Positions 55,741 to 64,000 of a stretch of DNA of 64,000 nucleotides are shown here, one piece after another; within the stretch, counting starts at the first letter, position 1, and every line of letters starts with the position of its first letter. The notes under the pieces are model-generated. The model was not told the origin of the DNA. It ran no database searches and saw only the letters and a list, made by a program, of their open reading frames with translations. Position numbers and translations under genes: made by a program. Source of the stretch: Astragalus membranaceus. Its lineage: Eukaryota; Streptophyta; Magnoliopsida; Fabales; Fabaceae. The stretch is taken from positions 48,181,708-48,245,707 of the forward strand of contig CM076847.1 in NCBI GenBank assembly GCA_039519185.1, given 5' to 3'.

Positions 55741-57304
55741 TTTTGCTTGTCCTCAAGCAAATTTCCTGGCTCAGTAAAATTTTCAGATAAGTAAAAGAGA
55801 CAGCCAAATAAGGGACCCAAAATTAGAAGCACAATGACAGACAATAGACAACATATCACATATGATGTGTCAAAAGGTTGCCCAATTAGAGGCTCAAGTC
55901 CCTGAAGAATACATTTTTGTGAACAAGGGCACTCGCTCACAATCTCTCTAAGTGTTTAGGGACTAGGGAAAGTATACACTCAAGTTTCAACAAAATGCAC
56001 ATTACCATATGTTTGTAATTTGACCAAATCTCCACTAAATAGTTCACATGCATGCAAAAGATGGGGTTTCATGGGTTGTAATGGGGCCAAGGTTTAGTCG
56101 AGCAGGATAGGAAATAAGAAGAAAGGGATAATCAAAGGGCTAAAAAAAAGAAATAAATAGTAACATTTGAAACCAAATATGGAGCTCCTATCTAATTTAC
56201 AAATTTTGCCCAAACTCCAAATTAATTTCACTTCCTTCTTCACTCTTTTTCTATTGAGTCAATTCTTTTCGATTTTCTTTTTCTCTTGAGTAGACTCTTT
56301 TGTTGTTTTTTTTTTGGATTTGCCCTTTGGCTCTTTCATTCTTTTGATGTGCCTTTTCCTCCTTCTTGCTTTCCCCTTTTTTCTCATTTTTTTTTGACAA
56401 GATAGACAACTAAATAATAGGACAAAGTTTCAGTCCTAACAATATAGACAACTAAAAATATAGGATGAAATTGTAATTTTCAATAGTTGCTCCACATTTA
56501 ATTCCAAATGGTTACCACAAGCAAAAAAAAAGAGAAAAATTATATCTGGGTACCAAAGAAAAAAAAATATAACAATTAAGCTCAAAGGGGGCAACTAAGG
56601 GATAAATTCAACAAACAACTCTGAGGCCAGAAAAATACCTGAATTACCCAAATCTTTTTACATGATGCAAATCAATTTTCGCCTTGAAATGGTCAAAAGA
56701 CAAATTCTAGAATGTAGCAAATTGGGAAACACACTCATAGAAAGAAAATGGGTAAAAATTTATGATTTAGTATCAATCCCCTTATGAAGGCTGAAATCTC
56801 ACCTTTAGAAGCTAGTTCACAAAAAGTACTCAATAGGGACAAATGCTAATTATCAGCTTTCTAAGGACATCCTCACAGTTACAATTAAGCACAAGTTTGT
56901 CAAGTAAATTAATTATGGGATCCCCTAAAGGCAAAATCTCTATTTTTTTCAGTTTTATATCCAAAACTAGCCAGAAAAAAATGCTATCAACACATGTAGT
57001 GGGTATATGCATTAATAGAGATGAATTGACAAAGTTAAACTCTCCTCCCCCACACTAGCATAAAACATGGTCCTCAATGCAAAATATCAAATTGGCACAA
57101 AAATAAATAAATGAGAGAGTAAGAGTGACTTCCCTGAGAGAGCTTGTAGTCTGAGCTTATTCCTAAAAACAAAACAAAACAAAAAGAAAGTGAAAATAAC
57201 TGAAAATAAAACACAGGTTGAAAAAAAAAATAAATGAAAAGAAAACACAGGTTGCCTCCTGCGAAGCGCTTGTTTAACGTCATGAGCCTGACGATAGTTG
57301 GTGC
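55741..57304. other. Element D non-coding internal region
   Basis: Between the polypurine tract and the end of the gag-like frame. It has T-rich and A-rich runs and only small unsupported frames. The place where pol would be is empty. The phrase CCCCCACAC occurs both near the LTR (55726) and near 57049. Confidence 0.7.
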
Positions 57305-58336
57305 TCAATCAGGGGGCTCTCCAAGAGCAAATTTTACATCTAACGCTGTGCACCTTCTTCGTTTTCTAACAATGTGGTTGACATTGTTCTTCCTTTTTCC
57401 ACGTGGTGGATGAACTTCAAAGGATGGTGAAATTTTTATTTTATCTCCATCCACCATTATGCTAGGATCCTGCAAAATAAGATTTTTTTCCAAAAGGTCC
57501 TGCATCTTTAATTCACTAAATATGTTAGTTTCAACCACATCATCAAAATAAGGAGAAGTTAAAGGAGAGAAAATTTCATTGTAACTTAAAACTTTAATAA
57601 CATCATCTTCTTTACCACTCATTAAAGTTACCTTTCCCCGGTGAACCTCAATGACAGCATCACCAATGGTTAAAACAATTTGCCCAAAAATGGGCACTTT
57701 CTCCTCTTTCTCCAAATCCAGAAGCATGGGATCTTTCTCACTGTCCTCACAAATGCTCCCTTTAGTAGGATCTTTTGTATCAATATGACTCCCTTCAGTA
57801 GGAGCTACTATTTTGATTTGACTCCCTTCAGTAGGAGTCTCCTCATCTTTATTGAGAGCTTCTTCCTCTAGATTATATTCCATGGAGACACCTTCATCTC
57901 TCGTAGGAATACTTTCTTTGTATTGCTCAGCTTCTTCATTTTGGGTAGACTTAGTTTGTGAAGGAGTTTCTTGGGCCTCTTGAGATAACAAAGCAATGAG
58001 AGTTGAGATTTGACCCTCCAAGCTTTTAAATTTGTTGTTCATGGCTCCAATTTGACCCTCCAAGCTTTCAAAATTTTCATTTGTCTGCTGCATAAATTTG
58101 GCCAAGACCTCATTGACATCCGACTTTTCCTCCTCTTGCCCTTGCACTTGTAGTGACTCATAATTATCCCAGTGGGAGGAATAAGGAGGTGGCTCATAGT
58201 CATCCCAATAGTCTGAATAAGGTTCATAAGGAGGAGGAGGAATTTGAATCTGGCATTGAGACATATACCAATATGACGTCTCTAAATTTCTTTGTGCCTC
58301 TGCCTCTCTAATATAGTCTCCAAGAGTTTTAACCAT
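57305..58336 (-). CDS. Element D gag-like protein with protease-like tail
   Basis: About 343 codons from the chosen start (MVKTLGDYIREAEAQRN). An in-frame ATG 41 codons upstream at 58459 would add only a Lys/Tyr low-complexity leader translated from an A/TA tract. The N-terminus is rich in Pro/Tyr (IPPPPYEPYSDYWDDYEPPP), then has a coiled segment repeating LEGQIGAMNNKFKSLEGQIS, as in Athila gag. The part from EKEEKVPIFGQIVLTIGDAV to VIEVHRGKVTLMSG resembles the end of a retropepsin domain with the catalytic half missing. The tail is basic (RGKRKNNVNHIVRKRRR). It probably binds element RNA; this is inference. Confidence 0.65.
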   Translation of the reverse strand: MVKTLGDYIREAEAQRNLETSYWYMSQCQIQIPPPPYEPYSDYWDDYEPPPYSSHWDNYESLQVQGQEEEKSDVNEVLAKFMQQTNENFESLEGQIGAMNNKFKSLEGQISTLIALLSQEAQETPSQTKSTQNEEAEQYKESIPTRDEGVSMEYNLEEEALNKDEETPTEGSQIKIVAPTEGSHIDTKDPTKGSICEDSEKDPMLLDLEKEEKVPIFGQIVLTIGDAVIEVHRGKVTLMSGKEDDVIKVLSYNEIFSPLTSPYFDDVVETNIFSELKMQDLLEKNLILQDPSIMVDGDKIKISPSFEVHPPRGKRKNNVNHIVRKRRRCTALDVKFALGEPPD

Positions 58337-58533
58337 GATTTTGACTTTTCTCTGCAAAACAAGGTAAATTGCAGTGGTCTCTTCGGAAAGTATTAGTAAC
58401 TTCTTTTTTTTTTTATATATATATATATATAATTTTGTTGATAAGATAAAGAAAAACAAAATTTAAAATTAAAGCAAAAACAAAAAATGTCTAAAGCAAT
58501 AAAAATCTCTTTCATTTAATATTGCTAAATTAA

Positions 58534-58557
58534 TCCCCGGCAACGGCACCAAAAACT
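58534..58557 (-). promoter_or_regulatory. Primer-binding site of element D (tRNA-Asp type)
   Basis: The minus strand reads TGGTGCCGTTGCCGGGGAT next to the right LTR, one base from the complement of the plant tRNA-Asp 3' end and the same type as in element F. Confidence 0.85.
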
Positions 58558-59860
58558 TGTTGCGTTAAAAACACACTTAGAGCAAGTGTACTCTACCGCA
58601 GAAGTAGTATAAAAGATTATCGTCTCCACAGGGATTAATTAACAAGTACCAAACTAATCCAGATTGTCTATTGTTTAGACGAACAAATATTTGAGTTGTA
58701 ATGAAAACAAATAAAAAGAAATAAATAACAAGAATTAAAATACTAGATTTAATCGATGGAGAGAGGTCTAGGGTCACGGTTTCACTTGCAAGCTTCGATT
58801 CCCCTATGTCTAATTCCTACTTGAATTCCTTTATTTTATTTAATTACCAATCCCTTTACTAAAGCTATTAATCCGTTTGGTCATTCGTGATTAATATTCT
58901 TTTTCCTAAATTAACCCTTGTTTGGTCATGCAAGAATTTAAATTCAAGAAAAGCATAAAGAGCAAAAAGGTTGAATGATTGGAAGACTAAGTTAACGTTT
59001 GGTCATGCATTAATTATAGTCTCAATTATCCTATAGGTCCACCAACTAATTGCAGTACGGTCGCTGATCAACTAATTGATTATGAACATGCATAGGGTAG
59101 CTAATCCTAATTATGTGATAAAAACAATAGGACAATATTAATTGAAATAAAACAGGAATTCAAATATGAAATTAGAACATAAGAAGGTCTCTAAACATCC
59201 AAGATCCACCTAAGACCCTAGAAGAGGATTTAGCTATCCAAAATCATAAAGAACAATAAAATAGAAATTAGAGTCATGGATTACAGAGATAAAAATAACC
59301 CGGAAATAAGAGAAATTATTATTCTGAGTCTCCAGTTTCCTTTTTCTACTCCAAAGCTCTCTCACGGTGTCAAGAACGGGTACCAAATCTTCCTCTCTCC
59401 TCGTCTCCGTGTTATATTGCCGTCGTCTATTGTGTTGTGCGGCTCCCCCCTGTTGTGTATGTACGGCTCCTTTTTATAATGCTTTGTAAATTGTAATAGG
59501 GTTGTGTGCTTTAACTTCTTCTTAAAGTCACGTACTGATCCTCTTTTGATTCATGAGCATTGGGCTAGAGTTCTTTTATTATTATTTTTTCAATGGCCAT
59601 CATGGGCCTTTCTCTTTGTAACTGTCGGCCCTTGTTTCAATTCATGTGCTGCAGCTCCTCATTTAGGCTATATGGCATTTTCTTTTGATATAATATTTGG
59701 CTCTTTAGTGGATCTAAGTTGGACTTAAATGCTTTTGATCTTTTTATTTCTTTCTGCAAAATAAAGAGGAAATTAAGTCAGTGATATATATTATTACTAA
59801 CAATTGCTCTAAAAATGACTTAAAAGTATCTCTAAAAATGCAATAATTTGGAGTTTATCA
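58558..59860 (-). repeat. Element D 5' LTR
   Basis: Same length as 54421-55723, with only scattered mismatches, for example AAATTAACG against AAGTTAACG. Confidence 0.93.
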
Positions 59861-59865
59861 AATAG

Positions 59866-62313
59866 TTTGCCCCTGTCTAGTGGTGACAACAACTAGGGGC
59901 GTAGAAGATGATGAATGGGGAATGCTTCGGCTTTTGAAAGGGAAGGTGGATCGAAAGAGATTTTGTCTCAACCCATAAAGTTCGATGTTGCCCCAGTCAT
60001 AACAAGGACAAAGCTGCCCCAATTAGAATGACAAGGCCTTCTTTAGGATAGTGGGTTGAGAGATTGCCCCGGTGAGGTTTTGTAGGAATGAATGAGGTGA
60101 AGGAATGGGAACGCGCTTGCCCCACTTTCGAATGACATTTCAAATGGTTTCTTTGAGTGTGGTTGTGAAAGGCGACAGAGTTATGGTGATGGTTATGAAC
60201 TGAGGGTGATATATGAATGGGGTGGGCAATGAACAAAACTCCCCAAAGTTGAGTGGAGTGAGAGGTGAAGGGAATGCCCCATAGTACACACTTTTGGTTT
60301 TCTTTAAGAGCAACTCAAATGCAATGAAAGTTTTGACTTTTTAGTATGATGAGAGGCTCCACTTGGTGACCACTAGACTTTGTTTTAGTGCAACACGAAT
60401 GCATCTTGGAGTGCAAGTCCTTCTTCTTTTTTACCAACTTTCCTTTTTTGATTGTTTGTTTTTTCTTTTTGAGCAGCTTTCTTTTTTCTGCTTGTTTGTT
60501 TTTTCCTTTTGAGCAAACACGTCGCCAATAGATAAACTTATTTGTCCTAAAATTAAAACTTGAAAAAACGAAGGCAATTAGTCATTGATCGGAATGGACT
60601 TTTTAGGGATGTGATGTGGAGAAGGGGATGATTGAGCTTAATGAAGTGTTTGGGGTTGATGGAGAGGATGGGTCTTATTCGGTGTTGGCCAATGGTCAAT
60701 GATTTGTGAGGGAAATGGTTATTAAGTTTGATGAGGTGTTTGGTGCCGGTTGTACCCAACGAGGTGTTTGAAGGTTTTATGAAAGAAGAGATGGTTAAAT
60801 TTAATGAATTGAGGGTTTTTTTTTTGGAAGGGGAAATGATTGAACCCATTGAATTTGAGGGCCTTTTTGGAAGGGGAAGTGATTGAACCCATTGAATCTG
60901 AGGGCCTCTTTGAAGGGGAACTCTTATGCTTCATGACAAAATGTATTGACTCTTAATTTATACTCCCTTTGTCTTCCTTTCTTTGTTTTGGGATTCTCCT
61001 TTTTCAAACTTTGTTATTCCCCTCCTTTTGTGGATTTCCTTTCCTTTTGACTTGGGTGAGAATGATATACCTTCTTTGATGTGGAATTAACCCTCGTCCA
61101 GAGTGATGGAGATATCTTGGGCTTTTCCTGGCTTAAGATGGATAACAAAGGGTGTTTTTGTGATTTTGAATCTTTGGCTTAAAAGGGGTAGGAAATGGAC
61201 TTTCTGGGATTTTAGGTTATTGAGGGTATGGAGAGATGGCCAAATTTCAAATCCTGATTGCTTATTTCTTTAAGACTTAACTTTAGGACCATAATTTATC
61301 TATCTTCATGTGTTTGCTCTTTTGCCCTAATTTTTTGCCTGGACCGCTCTTTGCGAGTTTTCAATCTACCGGGCGCTCTTTTTTGCCTAGACCGCCCTTT
61401 GCGGGTTTTCAACCTAGCGAGCTTATTTTATCTTTTTTATTTATTATATATTTTTTAGAAAGACTTGCACTAAAGGAATATGATACTGACAAGGAAAATT
61501 AGTGATCACAGAATTGCCCCAGCATGGAGGACTTAAAGTGTTAGTGAGAATGAACCAAAAAGTCAAGTATCCACTGATAGGAGAGAATATGCGCTTTATG
61601 GGTGGACGGGGTGGGAGTAGACTTGGATGGGGAATGATGGTGAAGGAAATTGACTGACTCAAACCGCACGTGGCATGCATGCTTACTAGAAGAACAATTC
61701 ACAGAGAGTTAATATTGGTTAAAACATGATATGAAAACTTTTTTTTTGATGAACTGTTTCAGTCTTTCATTATGGAATGGATGAGATGTAATGTCTTTTT
61801 TTTAAGGAAATACAAATGAGCTATTGATGTGAAAAACTGAGTGCCTTGGAACACCTTGAGTTTGCAAATGAGTGAGGGTAAACTTTTCCAAAAAGGAAAG
61901 ATTACTTTGCAAGAACATCTCGTCTCCCATCACAACATTTTTGTTGTACGCAATGCATGGATGAAAACATTATGATGTATACATGATGAAAATGAAATGC
62001 ATGAAAGCATATTCACTTGAAAAGTGTGATTATTCTAAAAGTTTTTTTTCTTTTTGATGCTTTCTTTTTGTGCAAGACGAAATATGAAATGCCAATGCAT
62101 CTTTGGATGATGAATGATGCAAGAATGATGCTTCTTTTCAAAATGATTTTTATAGAGGCAAGACAATATATGAAATGCCGATGCCCCCTTTTTCTTTCGA
62201 ATGATGAAAGATGCAGGAATGATGCTTTTTCCCTAAATGATGATTTTTTAGAGGCAAGACAAGGTATGAAATGCCAATGCCCCTTCCTTTTTTGAAAGAT
62301 GCATGTATGGAGG
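59866..62313. other. Non-coding repeat-derived stretch between elements D and F
   Basis: Repeated TTGCCCC/CTGCCCC phrases (about 59868, 59992, 60013, 60065, 60118, 61516) occur in an ATG- and GT-rich background. They echo the CTGCCCC at 51556. A short duplication GAAGGGGAAGTGATTGAACCC lies near 60830-60890, and another GACCGCTCTTTGCGAGTTTT / GACCGCCCTTTGCGGGTTTT near 61340-61410. From about 61780 the AATGCATGA-type repeats return. No coding is recognised. Confidence 0.45.
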
Positions 62314-62464
62314 TGATAAGTCTATTTTTAGAGTCTTTTTAATAGTTATTTTATTAAGTCTTTTTAGTATTTTAATTATATTTTTGTTTTATTTTACTGC
62401 AAATGTTTACTTTTTATCTTCAGGTTTTATTTTGAAGCAATTTGGGCTGCTTAAAGTCTCAGCA

Positions 62465-62785
62465 GGTCAGAATTCGACTGGATCTCCCAGAATTCGACTG
62501 CATCTTCCAGATTTCGACTGGATCTCCCAGAATTCGACTGGATCTCCCAGAATTCGACTAGATCTCCCAGAATTCGACTAGATCTCTCAGAATTCGACAG
62601 CATCTGTCTCAGCAGACTAGAATTCGACAGCATCTGTCAGAATTCGACTGCATCTGTCTTCCAGAATTCGACAGCATCTGTCTCAGCAGGCCAGAATTCG
62701 ACAGCATCTGTCTCAGCAGGCCAGAATTCGACTGCTTCTATCTCAGCAGGCCAGAATTCGACTGGATCTCCCAGAAATCTGCTGC
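62465..62785. repeat. AGAATTCGAC minisatellite in the element F LTR
   Basis: About 15 units with core CAGAATTCGACTGGATCTCC or CAGAATTCGACAGCATCTGT. Two variants alternate and higher-order units with CTCAGCAGG appear on the right. It lies upstream of the TATA box, in U3. Confidence 0.9.
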
Positions 62786-62966
62786 ATCAGTCGAAATTAC
62801 CTTGCCCACTTGTTGATGGATATTTTTGCCCACTTTTTGATGACCATGTGCTTTGACCACTTGCTCATGTGCATTGTCCACTTGAGGATGGCTCTTTGAT
62901 GACTACCATGGCCAACTTGATTTGCCACTTTTTCCTCTTTTGGACCATTTTGCCCCTCATATTTTC

Positions 62967-62978
62967 CTATAAATAGAG
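62967..62978 (+). promoter_or_regulatory. TATA box of the element F LTR
   Basis: CCTATAAATAGAGG lies 735 bp before the LTR end, a strong plant TATA box. Confidence 0.75.
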
Positions 62979-63089
62979 GCTTGATCCTCACTTGTACCTA
63001 AGCTTGAATTTTGTTAGAAAATCAATGACAAAGGCTCTCTAATGATTCATGACTTCAATTTACTCTTCATGCTTTTTATGATTCTTGTC

Positions 63090-63420
63090 TATTTACTTTC
63101 TTGCCCTTTAAATTCTTGCTATTTATTTTCTTGCCCTTTTTCTTTCCAAGTCATTTACTTTCCTTGCTATTTAATTTCTTGCACCTTTATTTTCCAAGTC
63201 ATTTACTTTCTTGCCCTTTAAATTCTTGCTATTTATTTTCTTGCCCTTTTACTTTCCAAGTCATTTACTTTCTTGCTCCTTTAAATTCTTGCACCTTTAT
63301 TTTCCAAGTCATTTACTTTTCTTGCTATTTAATTTCTTGCTCTTTAAATTTCCAAGTCAAGTAAACTACTGGCAAGTCAAGTAAATTACTGGCAAGTCAA
63401 GTAAATTACTGGCAATTTAC
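63090..63420. repeat. T-rich tandem repeats in the element F LTR
   Basis: Units alternating CTTTCTTGCCCTTTAAATTC, TTGCTATTTA and TTCCAAGTCATTTACTTTC. It ends with three copies of CAAGTCAAGTAAATTACTGG. It lies downstream of the TATA box, so it would be transcribed in the leader. Confidence 0.85.
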
Positions 63421-63718
63421 TTTTCAAAGCAATTTACTTTCTTGTCATTTACAATTCCGCTATTTATGATTTTTGCACTTTACCGCTTTCTTTTATTTCT
63501 CGCTATTTAACTTTATGTTTTCTTCTTTTCTCCTCTTTTGTCTACAATGATCATGAGTGAGTAGACTTTACTAAAATATTCCTTCTTTCCAAAAACACTT
63601 TCTTTTCAGTTAATCAAACTTTGAAAAATTAAATTGGTATTCACTTAGGCTCTCCCTGTGGACCGATACTCTTTTATTACGCGATACGACCCGTGCACTT
63701 GCGGGGCTATCAAGTTTT

Positions 63719-63736
63719 TGGCGCCGTTGCCGGGGA
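63719..63736 (+). promoter_or_regulatory. Primer-binding site for tRNA-Asp (element F)
   Basis: TGGCGCCGTTGCCGGGGA is the complement of the plant tRNA-Asp(GTC) 3' end and the usual Athila-lineage site. Confidence 0.93.
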
Positions 63737-63823
63737 GGCAGTGATATTGATTAAGTTTTTCGAAACCGGTTAGACTGAAATTTTATTTTCTTTATTTTTA
63801 CTTTTTCTTCTCTTGTCCCTCGA

Positions 63824-64000
63824 ATGCGAAGAACCAGAAGTTTCGGTGAAACTGTTCAAAAAATTCCCGAAATCGAAAGGTTCTTACATAGAAGGAGGAG
63901 AGAAATTCCCGATAACCAAATGGCGACTAATGAAAATCGTGCTCTCAAAGAGTACGCAACACCTTCAGCAGAGCCATCGGCTGCCATTGTACATCCAAAT
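63824..64000 (+). CDS. Athila-like gag, N-terminal 59 codons (runs off the window)
   Basis: Open from an ATG shortly after the primer site to the window end without a stop. It contains ETVQKIPEIERFLHRRRREI, MATNENRALKEYA and SAAIVHPN, which fit the start of Athila gag (the NENRTLRDYA-like motif). The next in-frame Met at codon 33 (MATNENRALK) could also be the start. Confidence 0.75.
   Translation, partial: MRRTRSFGETVQKIPEIERFLHRRRREIPDNQMATNENRALKEYATPSAEPSAAIVHPN

Larger units (their letters stand above)
54421..59860 (-). mobile_element. Element D: short Athila-like non-autonomous retrotransposon
   Basis: 5440 bp, with equal-length LTRs of 1303 bp and a perfect TSD AATAG (54416-54420 and 59861-59865). 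Minus orientation is fixed by the primer site next to the right LTR and a polypurine tract next to the left LTR. The 2.8-kb internal region has one long frame and no RT, RNase H or integrase. The LTRs differ by only about seven bases by eye, so insertion was recent and must have used enzymes from another element. Confidence 0.93.
62314..63712 (+). repeat. Element F 5' LTR (1399 bp)
   Basis: TGATAAGTCTATTTTTAG to GCGGGGCTATCA, directly before the primer site. It contains a minisatellite (62465-62785), a TATA box (62967-62978) and TTGC-type T-rich repeats (63090-63420). Small frames inside are repeat translations. Confidence 0.9.
62314..64000 (+). mobile_element. Element F: Athila-like Ty3/gypsy element, 5' part
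   Basis: 5' LTR, tRNA-Asp primer site and start of gag. The rest lies beyond the window. The left flank GGAGG (62309-62313) would be half of its TSD. Confidence 0.9.

Overview
This is a plant nuclear window, almost certainly dicot and possibly a legume. The legume guess rests only on the overall style of the repeats. It holds no intact protein-coding gene outside transposons. It is a layered pile of LTR retrotransposons and DNA transposons containing decayed host-gene fragments, organelle-derived DNA, one SINE and one well-formed nuclear tRNA-Arg(ACG). All coordinates were read by eye; element ends fixed by target-site duplications (TSDs) should be exact, domain limits are approximate.

Left part (1-22307). 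A segment with plastid ndhK DNA (1-876) is followed by a minus-strand gypsy-type element, family C. Its 3' LTR (877-16897) is interrupted by a plus-strand chromovirus-like element A (2220-15937, TSD ATAAA). The 3' LTR of A was in turn hit by an LTR, now solo (9510-11934, TSD GTGTG), and a 2.46-kb stretch was then duplicated in tandem. The C element has only about 0.7 kb of internal DNA and a second LTR (17577-19752). A truncated related LTR, C2, follows (19812-22307).

Middle (22308-45134). A Rab2/RABB1-like pseudogene on the minus strand has its second exon split by a 3.0-kb CACTA element (23540-26575, TSD TCT) that itself carries a copia fragment. A hAT-like element follows (27274-28751). 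Next is a 15.6-kb CACTA element (28825-44435, TSD AAG). It carries fragments of an S-locus lectin receptor kinase, myosin XI, a NUMOD3-like/zinc-knuckle protein, a GSK3/shaggy kinase and probably elongation factor 2. It also holds a SINE, a tRNA gene in the loop of an inverted repeat, and a complete 8.75-kb chromovirus-like element B (33638-42389, TSD CATTA).

Right part (45135-64000). A second copy of the ndhK segment plus a solo C LTR (45135-48376) is followed by a truncated Tat-like element with LTR and gag (48792-about 50420). A long non-coding repeat-derived stretch (50421-62313) is split by a short Athila-like non-autonomous element D on the minus strand (54421-59860, TSD AATAG). The 5' LTR, tRNA-Asp primer site and first 59 gag codons of an Athila-like element F run off the window end.

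The most unusual observations are the gene-capturing CACTA element with its tRNA hairpin, and the architecture shared by the A/B/C-type LTRs. Each LTR family has a conserved candidate intron, an array of hairpin-forming units with a conserved outer stem, and a GC-rich slot filled by a different family-specific motif.
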